A model generated the notes under the pieces. That model was given only the letters and a program-made list of their open reading frames with translations. It was not told where the DNA came from and searched no databases. A DNA stretch of 64,000 nucleotides from JAGHKQ01 sp041920565 (lineage in GTDB: Bacteria; Bacillota; Bacilli; Bacillales; Bacillaceae_G): positions 62,001 through 126,000 of the forward strand of contig JBHGXS010000047.1 of the NCBI GenBank assembly GCA_041920565.1. The letters are read 5' to 3'. The position numbers and the translations under genes are program-made. Positions within the stretch are counted from its first letter, which is position 1. Each line of letters opens with the position of its first letter. Below are positions 57,254-64,000 of this stretch, in pieces.

Positions 57254-57479
57254 TATCCATGACGGCGCCGGTTTGATCATGGATCACTAATTTTCCTTCG
57301 GTATTATTATGTAAGTAATACACTTCGTATGTTCCGTTTCGATGCACCTGTTTTAAAATGACCGTTTGCTTTCCAACTTCTTGTCTTGTTATTTGTGCCG
57401 CTTTCATCGGGGGAATCTGCCTATTGTAATGAACTGTTACTACAAGCATGATGATTCCCAGAAGCAATGCTTGCCTCAT
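57249..57479 (-). CDS. Small exported protein of unknown function
   Basis: 76 residues. One N-terminal hydrophobic segment (QALLLGIIMLVVTVHY) as signal anchor, followed by a soluble tail (VILKQVHRNGTYEVYYLHNN, KLVIHDQTGAV) that looks beta-stranded. ATG 57479 has AGGAGG 8 bases upstream; the frame extends 7 codons further. No family recognised. Confidence 0.65.
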   Translation of the reverse strand: MRQALLLGIIMLVVTVHYNRQIPPMKAAQITRQEVGKQTVILKQVHRNGTYEVYYLHNNTEGKLVIHDQTGAVMDK

Positions 57480-57626
57480 ACTAATAGCCTCCTCACACAT
57501 GAACCATTGCTATTATACATCTCCTGGAAGAAAAAAGGGAGAGAAAATTATAGGAAAAAGCTGGTGCATAAAAAGAGAAGAGACGCAAACGCTACAAATA
57601 CAAACCGAGAAAGAAGGTGAGGGGAT

Positions 57627-58112
57627 TTGTACAAGCGTATTTTATATTTATTTTTGACTATAAGTTTGCTTGCAGGCTGCAGCAACGGAATAAAAAAGAT
57701 TGGTCCAAAAACAAAAGAAACACAAAATGACCGCTATTATTTCAACGAGACGTTTGAAATAGAAGACGTAGAGATCAAGATAACAAAAAAGGAACCGTCA
57801 CAAAAGTATCATACTTTGCATGCTAAGCAAGGAGATGAGTTTTTAATCTTCCATATTTTTGTGAAGAACAATCAAAAAGGGCGCATTTCTGTCTCGCCGT
57901 CTGAATTTAATGTGAGCAGTAAAACAAATAAAATTACGGGTGCGTTTAAGGCGGAGGAAAATGAAAAGTTGCTGCATTATACGGTGTTAAAAGCAGGTCA
58001 ATCTTTAAAAGGAACTATTGTGTTTGAAGTTCCAAAAGAAGAGCCTTACAATGAATTGACATATGTTCCAAGCTTTGTAAAGAAAAGGAAGGCAACCATT
58101 CAATTTGAATAA
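57627..58112 (+). CDS. Lipoprotein with DUF4352-like domain
   Basis: 161 residues, TTG start behind GTGAGGGG. Lipobox LLAGC puts the lipidated cysteine at residue 18. The rest (about 35-161) is an immunoglobulin-like beta domain with EIEDVEIKITKKE, EFLIFHIFVKNNQKG and GQSLKGTIVFEVPK, matching the DUF4352/telokin-like pattern. Extracytoplasmic, membrane-tethered; ligand unknown. Monocistronic by appearance. Confidence 0.78.
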   Translation: MYKRILYLFLTISLLAGCSNGIKKIGPKTKETQNDRYYFNETFEIEDVEIKITKKEPSQKYHTLHAKQGDEFLIFHIFVKNNQKGRISVSPSEFNVSSKTNKITGAFKAEENEKLLHYTVLKAGQSLKGTIVFEVPKEEPYNELTYVPSFVKKRKATIQFE

Positions 58113-58178
58113 GACGGTCTCCATCAAATTGTGCTTCCGTAGTATCATAAAAGAAAAGAGTGAAAGGAACATAGAAAG

Positions 58179-58651
58179 ATAATCAAAATCAAACCGATCA
58201 CAGAGGAGCTCAAGCCGGTTCTTCAACAATTTATGATTGCGAATTGGAGAAGCGCAAAAATGGTATCGCGCGGCGTCGTTCATCATCTCGATGAATTGCC
58301 GGGGTTTGCGGCAATAGAAGGAGAAAAAATTGTCGGCATTGTTACATATCATATCGAGCAAGGGCGATGTGAAATCGTTTCTCTTGATAGCTTTCAGGAA
58401 AATAAGGGTGTCGGCAGTCAACTGATTGAACAAGTTGTGCAAGCTGCAGAAGAAAGTGGATGTCAAACCGTTTGGCTAATGATAATACGAGAGCGATGCG
58501 TTTTTATCAAAAGCGTGACTCTATAATGAAAGCGCTTCGCTATAATGCGGTAGAAGAATCACGAAAGATTAAGCCGGAAATCCCTCGATATGGATATGAT
58601 GGTATTCCGATTTTACATGAAATTGAATTTGAAAAAGACTGTAATTTGTAA
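58179..58651 (+). pseudogene. GNAT acetyltransferase gene with lost start and frameshift
   Basis: The expected N-terminus IIKIKPITEELKPVLQQ begins at an ATA codon (58179) after GAAAGGAA, with no in-frame start until ATG 58233. The frame carries GEKIVGIVTY and the acetyl-CoA loop ENKGVGSQLIEQVVQAAEE, then breaks at about 58470-58490; the remainder continues in another frame as NDNTRAMRFYQKR to TAA 58651. Two lesions point to decay. Similar in type to yqjY of B. subtilis. Confidence 0.7.
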
Positions 58652-58695
58652 AAATGATGTCTTGACGCCTGTCTTTGTTTGCTTTACGGTAGAAC

Positions 58696-58709
58696 TGTAA
58701 CCGATTGCA
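58696..58709 (+). promoter_or_regulatory. cre/RbsR-like operator before rbsR
   Basis: TGTAACCGATTGCA is an imperfect palindrome close to the LacI/CcpA cre pattern TGNNARCGNWWWCA (about 10 of 12 informative positions). It lies 18 bases before the rbsR ATG, so it may mediate catabolite repression or autoregulation. Confidence 0.5.
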
Positions 58710-58726
58710 ATAAAAGGGGTGAAAGG

Positions 58727-59671
58727 ATGGCAACCATTCGAGATGTGGCAAAATTGGCAGGGGTATCAGTCGCCACTGTGTCACGCGTGTTAAATCAAAA
58801 AGGATATGTTCATGAAGATACGGTCAAGCAAGTGCAGAACGCCATCGAAGAGCTTCAGTATAAACCAAATGCGGTCGCAAAATCACTTTTCAAAAAATCT
58901 TCAACTCTCCTAGGACTGCTTCTCCCGGACATTAAACATCCATTGTATTCCGAATTGGCCCACGCAATAGAACAAACAGCATTTCAAGCCGGTTATCAAG
59001 TCATCGTTTGTCAAATTCAAGATCAACATCCAAGGCATTATGTCGATGTACTTATGCAAAACAACGTTGCAGGTCTTTTATTGACGGAAAGTATATATAT
59101 AACCATTCATGCTGAACTGAAAAATCTTCCATGTGTAGTGTTAGACGGCTCAACAAAGCGTGTCCCTTCCGTGTCCAGCAACAATTACGAAGGAGCGAAG
59201 GAAGCGGTTCGTTTCTTAATGAAAAAAGGATGCAACTTTCTTTCGCATATGAGAGGACCGGAAACTAACAGAGAAGCAAATGAACGATACGAAGGATTTT
59301 TAGATGCTGTACTGGACGAAGGTATTCCATATCGTATAACAGAGAGCGGAGAACAGGCAGTTCATGACTTGTTGCGAAGATATCCGTATATTGACGGTAT
59401 TTTTGCCTGGAATGATCAAGCGGCCATTGAAGCGGTACGAGCTGCCGGGAAGCAGGGGATTCGCATTCCGGATCATTTGCAAGTGGTCGGATTTGGCAGC
59501 ATTGCACAAGGGGAATGGATGTATCCGTCTCTTACGACCGTTTCCCAGCAACTTTTTCAGAAAGGAAACATTGCGGCAACAATGCTCATTCGCCAAATAG
59601 AAGGAAAAGAGATTGGGAGTTTTTCCTGCGTTCTTACGACGCAAATAATAGAGCGAGAGTCAACAAAGTGA
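58727..59671 (+). CDS. rbsR: LacI-family transcriptional regulator, probable RbsR
   Basis: 314 residues. Helix-turn-helix ATIRDVAKLAGVSVATVSRV, hinge helix PNAVAKSL, then a periplasmic-binding-protein-like sensor domain (about 60-314). It is 10 bp upstream of rbsK, which suggests ribose as effector. Start: ATG 58727 with GGTGAAAGG upstream; the frame extends 16 codons without a site. No rbsDACB transport genes are present here. Confidence 0.88.
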   Translation: MATIRDVAKLAGVSVATVSRVLNQKGYVHEDTVKQVQNAIEELQYKPNAVAKSLFKKSSTLLGLLLPDIKHPLYSELAHAIEQTAFQAGYQVIVCQIQDQHPRHYVDVLMQNNVAGLLLTESIYITIHAELKNLPCVVLDGSTKRVPSVSSNNYEGAKEAVRFLMKKGCNFLSHMRGPETNREANERYEGFLDAVLDEGIPYRITESGEQAVHDLLRRYPYIDGIFAWNDQAAIEAVRAAGKQGIRIPDHLQVVGFGSIAQGEWMYPSLTTVSQQLFQKGNIAATMLIRQIEGKEIGSFSCVLTTQIIERESTK

Positions 59672-59681
59672 GGGAAAAGAA

Positions 59682-60566
59682 ATGAGTAAAATCGTTGTGG
59701 TTGGAAGTTGCTCAATGGATTTAGTAGCTGTATCAAGCAGAAGACCGAAAGCCGGGGAAACCGTTATCGGAGAAAGCTTTGTCTCTGTACCGGGCGGAAA
59801 AGGAGCAAATCAAGCGGTTGCTGCGGCTCGTCTCAGGGCGGATGTTACGATGATAGGTGCTGTCGGAAAAGACGATAACGGGCGTCTCGTATTAAACAAC
59901 TTTCAGAAGGAACACATCGACACGAGATATATAGAAGAATTAACTGAAGTGACAACGGGTATCGCTCATATCGTGGTAGCGGAAGGGGATAACAGCATTG
60001 TTGTTGTTCCTGGGGCGAACCATCACGTTTCTGTTTCCCTTGCAGATAAGGTAAAAAAACGAATAGCGAGCGCCGATCTTGTGCTGCTTCAGCTTGAGAT
60101 TCCGCTTGAAACAATAGAATATGTTGTAGATTTGTGTTATGAGCATCATGTGCCTGTACTTCTAAATCCTGCTCCTGCTCAGCTGTTAAGTGAAGCTTTG
60201 CTGAAAAAAGTCACATACATAACGCCAAATGAGCATGAGTGCAAGCTGATTTTTAATAAAGAAGAGATAGAGATACTATTAAAACGTTATCCTAATAAAC
60301 TCATTGTGACTGAAGGAGAAAAGGGAGCCCGTTTTCATAATGGACAAACTGTTGTCCGGGTGCCGGGAAAGCAAGTGGAAGTTGTAGATACTACGGGAGC
60401 TGGAGATACCTTTAATGGTGCCTTTGCAGTGGCAGTTACATCCGGTTTTTCTATAGAAGAAGCAATTAGGTTTGCTAATACCGCTGCGGCTCTATCTGTC
60501 ATGAAGTTAGGTGCACAAGGCGGTATGCCGTCATTAGAAGAAGTAAAACAGAAACAAAATGACTAA
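59682..60566 (+). CDS. rbsK: Ribokinase
   Basis: 294 residues, PfkB family. Substrate motif VPGGKGANQAVAAARL near residue 40, catalytic DTTGAGDTFNGAFA near residue 240, and NPAPAQ in the middle. It phosphorylates ribose to ribose-5-phosphate. Second gene of the rbsR-rbsK operon; a strong terminator follows. Confidence 0.94.
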   Translation: MSKIVVVGSCSMDLVAVSSRRPKAGETVIGESFVSVPGGKGANQAVAAARLRADVTMIGAVGKDDNGRLVLNNFQKEHIDTRYIEELTEVTTGIAHIVVAEGDNSIVVVPGANHHVSVSLADKVKKRIASADLVLLQLEIPLETIEYVVDLCYEHHVPVLLNPAPAQLLSEALLKKVTYITPNEHECKLIFNKEEIEILLKRYPNKLIVTEGEKGARFHNGQTVVRVPGKQVEVVDTTGAGDTFNGAFAVAVTSGFSIEEAIRFANTAAALSVMKLGAQGGMPSLEEVKQKQND

Positions 60567-60597
60567 AAAGACAAGCTGAGAGAGCTTGTCTTTTTAG
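60565..60597 (+). terminator. Intrinsic terminator of rbsRK
   Basis: 13-bp stem AAAAAGACAAGCT / AGCTTGTCTTTTT (60565-60577 with 60583-60595). Confidence 0.92.
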
Positions 60598-60681
60598 TTT
60601 GGTACAAAGTTCATCTCGACGCCCATTTGAATTTATGATATCGTTTACTTTTGAAAATGACCTATAGGGAAGGGGAAAAAT

Positions 60682-61836
60682 ATGATTGATTCGTGGCAAG
60701 GGGTATGCTTTTCTCAGCATCATTTCTTCACCCTGTTTGGATGCATATTGTTTGTGGTGCTGACCACATGGCTGAATAAAAAACGGAAGCAAAGATGGAT
60801 TCCAATTTCCGATATAGATTATGATCAAGTTTATGATTTTTTATATAGACAAGGCGGAAATACAACCTCTCATCTCATTTTTTTGCAAGATAAAGAAATT
60901 TTTTGGGCCGTAAGGAAAAGAGTCCTTATCGCTTATAAACGAATTGGAAACAAATTTGTTGTATTGGGAGACCCAATCGGGAACAAAGAGGATATTAAGG
61001 ATGCAATCGTCGAATTTCAGCATTTTAGTAAATCATGCGGAATGAAGACGATCTTTTATCAAATCAACCCGAGCTATATGTCTTTGTATCATGAAACAGG
61101 CTACAAGTTTTTTAAGCTGGGAGAAGAAGCAAAAATTGATTTGCAGCAGTTTTCCATCGATGGAAAGAAGGGCGCAAAGTTAAGAACGCGAAAAAATAAA
61201 TTTGAACGAAAAGGCTATTCCTTTGAAGTAGCAATGCCTCCTCATTCCGCACATTTGTTATCAGAATTACGAAGTATTTCTAATTCCTGGCTAGATAGTA
61301 GAAAGGAAAAAGGATTTTCAGTGGGGCACTTCAGTGAAGAGTATGTATCCTATTTTCCGGTGGCGCTCCTTTACAATCCGGAAGGGGACATTACGGCGTT
61401 TGCTACTTTAGCGCATGATATGAACGCTGATACGAATACAGTTACCATAGATCTAATGAGACATACGAAAGACAGAGAACATGGAACGATGGACATGCTG
61501 TTTCTATCCATTTTCTTTTGGGCGAAGGCGAAAGGGTATCATTGGTGCAGTTTAGGAATGTCTCCGTTATCCAATGTCGGAACTTTTTCCCACGCTTTAT
61601 GGAGCGAGAAAATAGCGAGATTGGTCTTTTTATACGGGGGATACTTTTATAAGTTTAAAGGGCTGCATGAATACAAGAAGAAGTTTGCTTCGCAGTGGGA
61701 GCCGAAATATTTGGCTTATCGCGGTTCTGTGTTGGTGGTCACGATTATGCAATTAATTCTTCTGATTCGTAAGGGACCGAACAATAAACAACAATCCATT
61801 CAGGTCATAGATAGACGAAAACAAAAAGCGGGATAA
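60682..61836 (+). CDS. Stand-alone MprF-type C-terminal domain protein (DUF2156)
   Basis: 384 residues. A single N-terminal membrane segment (FFTLFGCILFVVLTTWL), then a DUF2156/LPG-synthase C domain: FVVLGDPIGNKEDI, FYQINPSYMSLYHETGYKFFKLGEEAKIDL, KLRTRKNKFERKGYSFE, DLMRHTKD and FASQWEPKYLAYRG. In MprF this dual-GNAT domain transfers Lys or Ala from aminoacyl-tRNA to phosphatidylglycerol, but the flippase half (about 14 helices) is absent. It could be a short aminoacyl-phospholipid synthase or act on another lipid. RBS GGGAAGGGG. No partner gene adjacent. Confidence 0.8.
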   Translation: MIDSWQGVCFSQHHFFTLFGCILFVVLTTWLNKKRKQRWIPISDIDYDQVYDFLYRQGGNTTSHLIFLQDKEIFWAVRKRVLIAYKRIGNKFVVLGDPIGNKEDIKDAIVEFQHFSKSCGMKTIFYQINPSYMSLYHETGYKFFKLGEEAKIDLQQFSIDGKKGAKLRTRKNKFERKGYSFEVAMPPHSAHLLSELRSISNSWLDSRKEKGFSVGHFSEEYVSYFPVALLYNPEGDITAFATLAHDMNADTNTVTIDLMRHTKDREHGTMDMLFLSIFFWAKAKGYHWCSLGMSPLSNVGTFSHALWSEKIARLVFLYGGYFYKFKGLHEYKKKFASQWEPKYLAYRGSVLVVTIMQLILLIRKGPNNKQQSIQVIDRRKQKAG

Positions 61837-61839
61837 TAC

Positions 61840-61873
61840 AAAAACGACAAGCAAAGGCTGCTTGTCGTTTTCT
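61840..61873. terminator. Bidirectional terminator
   Basis: 13-bp stem AAAACGACAAGCA / TGCTTGTCGTTTT (61841-61853 with 61859-61871), 5-base loop. Confidence 0.92.
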
Positions 61874-62615
61874 AATGTTTTGCGCTCCAACGGAAGAAGC
61901 GGGAAGATAGGATGATAGAAACTGCTCCAATGATGAATAAAATCATAACGCTTTGCCAATTATCCCATATAGGAGATTTGTTCCATGTTTCTCTTAACAG
62001 GTCGATTACATAATAGAGGGGCATTACTTTTGCAACATATTGCAGAACTTTTGGCATAAATTCCACCGGGAAAGTGGCGCCGGACAGAAAAAGCATCAAA
62101 TTTAAAAAGAGAGAACTTATGGCTGCTGCTGTTTGTGTATTTTTAGCGAGTGATGTAATCAACAAACCGAAAGGGAAAAAACAAAAAATACTTAAAAGCA
62201 ATGCAAGCAAAGTGCTTCCAAGGTAGACGGGCATTTCTAAATCAAACATACCCATACCGAACAAAACAAGAATAACAGCCGAAATTGCGAAAATGACAGT
62301 TCCCTGTATTGTGTGGGCAAATAAAATTTTCCATGGTGCTAAAGGAGTAGACTGATAGCGTCGTAAAATCCCGTTTTCCCGGTAGTTGGCAAGGACAGTG
62401 CCTAATGTAAAAAAAGCGGTTGTCATAATGTTAACGCCAATCCAAGAGGGAATATAAGCTTCTCCAAACGTTAAGCCGCTGATTTTTCCGTCTTTAAACA
62501 TGGAACCAAAGAGCCAGATCATCAGGACGGGAAAGAGAAACGTCCAAAACACTTGTGTTTTTTCACGAAAGAACATTTTTGTTTCCAATGCAGTCAGTTT
62601 TGCTAAACTATTCAT
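61872..62615 (-). CDS. ABC-2 type transporter permease
   Basis: 247 residues, six transmembrane segments, ABC2_membrane family: FWTFLFPVLMIWLFGSMF, RYQSTPLAPWKILFAHT, LFLSGATFPVEFMPKVLQYV. It overlaps the ATPase gene by 4 bp (ATGA), forming an exporter pair. Substrate unknown; such pairs export antibiotics, lipids or polysaccharide. Confidence 0.92.
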   Translation of the reverse strand: MNSLAKLTALETKMFFREKTQVFWTFLFPVLMIWLFGSMFKDGKISGLTFGEAYIPSWIGVNIMTTAFFTLGTVLANYRENGILRRYQSTPLAPWKILFAHTIQGTVIFAISAVILVLFGMGMFDLEMPVYLGSTLLALLLSIFCFFPFGLLITSLAKNTQTAAAISSLFLNLMLFLSGATFPVEFMPKVLQYVAKVMPLYYVIDLLRETWNKSPIWDNWQSVMILFIIGAVSIILSSRFFRWSAKH

Positions 62616-63523
62616 GCCGACACTTCCTTTTTCAGCATATGTACAAACAAATCATCCAAGCTGCCGCGTTCAAATTTAAAATCTTGAATGTTAATACCTT
62701 GACTTTGACATTGATTGAAAAGATGGTACGCCGTTTCTTGTAAGGTATCGCTGTAAATTTTGTAGATTGTTCCGTCTTGTTCAACTTTTACAATGCCAGG
62801 GATGCCTTTAATCTGTGATAAATCCATATTTTCGGACTGTAACACAATATAGTTGACTGCTAATTCTTCTAATAAAAAGCGAGGCTGATCCAATGCTTTT
62901 AACTGTCCGCCGTAAATCATGGCAACTCGGTCGCAGAGCTTTTCGGCTTCTTCCATGTAATGCGTAGTGACAACAATAGTGCAGCCGCGTTCTCGCAACA
63001 AACGGATAATACTCCAAAGCTCACGGCGTGCATGAGGATCAAGGCCCATGCTTGGTTCATCTAAAAACACAATTTCCGGCTGATGAAGGGTGGCAAGTGC
63101 TAATGTGACACGCTGCTGCCACCCGCCTGATAAATCTTCGAAGTAGTGATTCAATTTTTCATGCAATCCAAGAATTTCAATGATTTCCTCTTTTCCATTC
63201 TTTTGAGTGTAAAATGAAGAAAACAAATCAATAGCTTCTTTTACTCGCATCTTTTTTTGAATGGACGTCGCTTGATATTGAACCCCGATCCGTTCATTTA
63301 ATTGCCTGCGTTTTTTTTCGGGATCATATCCGAGTACGTCAACCGTTCCATTATCGCGCTTCCGTAATCCTTCTAATATTTCAATGGTTGTAGTTTTTCC
63401 TGCTCCGTTTGGGCCAATAATTCCAAATATCTCTCCTTGATCGACGGAAAAGGAAATATCTTTCACAGCTTCTATGTCTCCGTACCGTTTGGATAAGTGC
63501 TCCACAGTAATAACTGCTGTCAT
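62612..63523 (-). CDS. ABC-2 type transporter ATP-binding protein
   Basis: 303 residues. Walker A GPNGAGKTTT, signature LSGGWQQRV, Walker B EIVFLDEPSMGLDPHARRE, H-loop VTTHYMEEAEKL. The DrrA-like C-terminal extension of about 80 residues (after residue 220) is present. Start: ATG 63523 with GGGAGG upstream; an in-frame ATG at 63538 lies before that site. It energises the permease coded just downstream. The pair has no adjacent regulator or immunity gene. Confidence 0.93.
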   Translation of the reverse strand: MTAVITVEHLSKRYGDIEAVKDISFSVDQGEIFGIIGPNGAGKTTTIEILEGLRKRDNGTVDVLGYDPEKKRRQLNERIGVQYQATSIQKKMRVKEAIDLFSSFYTQKNGKEEIIEILGLHEKLNHYFEDLSGGWQQRVTLALATLHQPEIVFLDEPSMGLDPHARRELWSIIRLLRERGCTIVVTTHYMEEAEKLCDRVAMIYGGQLKALDQPRFLLEELAVNYIVLQSENMDLSQIKGIPGIVKVEQDGTIYKIYSDTLQETAYHLFNQCQSQGINIQDFKFERGSLDDLFVHMLKKEVSA

Positions 63524-63941
63524 GCGAAATCCTCCCAATAAATTTCTATTTTTCTCATTCTTTATAGTATAGAAGGATCCCTTGTGAAAAATTTCTAAAT
63601 TTTATAAAAAATAATAAAAAGTTCTAGTTCATGACTTAGAGTACTCATTTTTGATAAGGACAATAACTTCATTAAACTGCTGATGTTCCTCAAAGTTGGG
63701 GGAGCGGGCCGAATTGCGGCACCAAATCATTTTCTTAACAGGTGTGCTCATCTTTTTTGTAACATTCCCTGTTTATCGTAGAAAGGGGGAATGTTCCTTC
63801 TAAGCATGCATTTCTCTTTCCTCGTTCTCCTTTTAAAGGGCGACTGATACTGATTGCGCGTCAGAGGCACCATCTAGTATGCGCAAATATATTTTTACGA
63901 TAAATATAGGAGAACGCCCCTTATTTCAATGTGGAGGATGA
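63524..63941. other. Gene-free stretch with several inverted repeats
   Basis: No CDS. AACATTCCC / GGGAATGTT forms a hairpin (about 63761-63796) without a T run. GTTCTCCT (63824-63831) pairs with AGGAGAAC (about 63908-63915) across an 80-base segment containing TGCGCGTC and ATGCGCAAAT, and this lies just ahead of a possible new gene at 63942. A structured leader is possible. I do not recognise a known riboswitch. Confidence 0.35.
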
Positions 63942-64000
63942 ATGCCATTTCTTATTTTGTTTTTCAAAAATGTATGGAACAGTCTGAATGTGTATGCTAA
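63942..64000 (+). CDS. Start of a possible gene running off the window
   Basis: ATG 63942 is preceded by GTGGAGG with 4-5 base spacing, and the frame stays open to the window end, reading MPFLILFFKNVWNSLNVYA. The overlapping ATG at 63938 abuts the RBS and stops at 63998. Too short to assign; the hydrophobic start would suit a signal or membrane protein. Confidence 0.3.
   Translation, partial: MPFLILFFKNVWNSLNVYA

Noticed and set aside
1..64000. CRISPR arrays, rRNA or tRNA genes
   Set aside because: No regularly spaced direct repeats and no tRNA-like cloverleaf or rRNA sequence was seen on either strand; the only tRNA-related element is the T-box leader.
63938..64000. 20-codon ORF starting ATG 63938
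   Set aside because: Its start codon abuts the GGAGG ribosome binding site, leaving no spacing; the overlapping frame at 63942 is more plausible.

Overview
The window looks like a chromosomal segment of a low-to-moderate GC Bacillaceae species. Gene order through the middle (bfmB, brxB, art, yqjA-yqjB, yqjC-yqjD-yqjE, dinB, rnz, proI, yqjP, yqjQ) follows Bacillus subtilis. The presence of mutAB-meaB, a bioADFHCB operon (BioC/BioH route rather than bioWAFDBI) and argCJBD+argF next door is more like the Bacillus cereus lineage. The species assignment is inference; no rRNA or tRNA gene is present to test it.

Layout. 1-3.0 kb: end of the branched-chain 2-oxoacid dehydrogenase operon. 3.1-4.4 kb: DUF421 membrane protein and a NUDIX hydrolase. 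4.6-9.9 kb: methylmalonyl-CoA mutase and its G-protein chaperone. 10-13.4 kb: bacilliredoxin BrxB, then a secreted DUF5667 protein with a SigI-like promoter, sigI and rsgI. 13.5-16 kb: arginine-type ABC importer with ARG boxes. 16-28.6 kb: yqjA-to-yqjQ backbone genes, with a divergent drug/metabolite exporter and a 29-codon Prli42-like gene. 29-34.4 kb: arginine biosynthesis under ARG boxes. 34.7-42.9 kb: envelope and transport genes (DUF2062, MarR, UPF0145, CapA, SGNH hydrolase, class D sortase, NhaC-family transporter under a tyrosine T-box, DUF554, a secreted repeat protein). 43-48.8 kb: biotin operon with a BirA operator. 48.9-50.3 kb: serine-recombinase remnant and an orphan 2-keto-4-pentenoate hydratase. 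50.4-55.5 kb: BrnQ, a second repeat protein, and a riboflavin operon under an FMN riboswitch in which ribD has shrunk to 55 codons. 55.6-64 kb: CrcB pair, CDGSH protein, small conserved genes, a broken GNAT gene, rbsR-rbsK, an MprF-type C-terminal domain protein and an ABC-2 exporter.

How it fits together. The BFMB complex makes branched acyl-CoA primers and, from isoleucine/valine carbon, propionyl-CoA. The carboxyltransferase (yqjD), epimerase (yqjC) and MutAB-MeaB would carry propionyl-CoA to succinyl-CoA. Arginine import and synthesis share ARG-box-like sites. Several genes have clear cis-regulation: ARG boxes, BirA operator, FMN riboswitch, Tyr T-box and a SigI-type promoter.

Most unusual points: (1) a 23-codon ORF with a good ribosome binding site between the Tyr T-box and nhaC; (2) the collapsed ribD still sitting first in the rib operon; (3) two paralogous secreted proteins built from a roughly 32-residue LGIxTxGK repeat; (4) a SigI promoter-DUF5667-sigI-rsgI module; (5) several decaying genes (GNAT, recombinase, two small ORFs).
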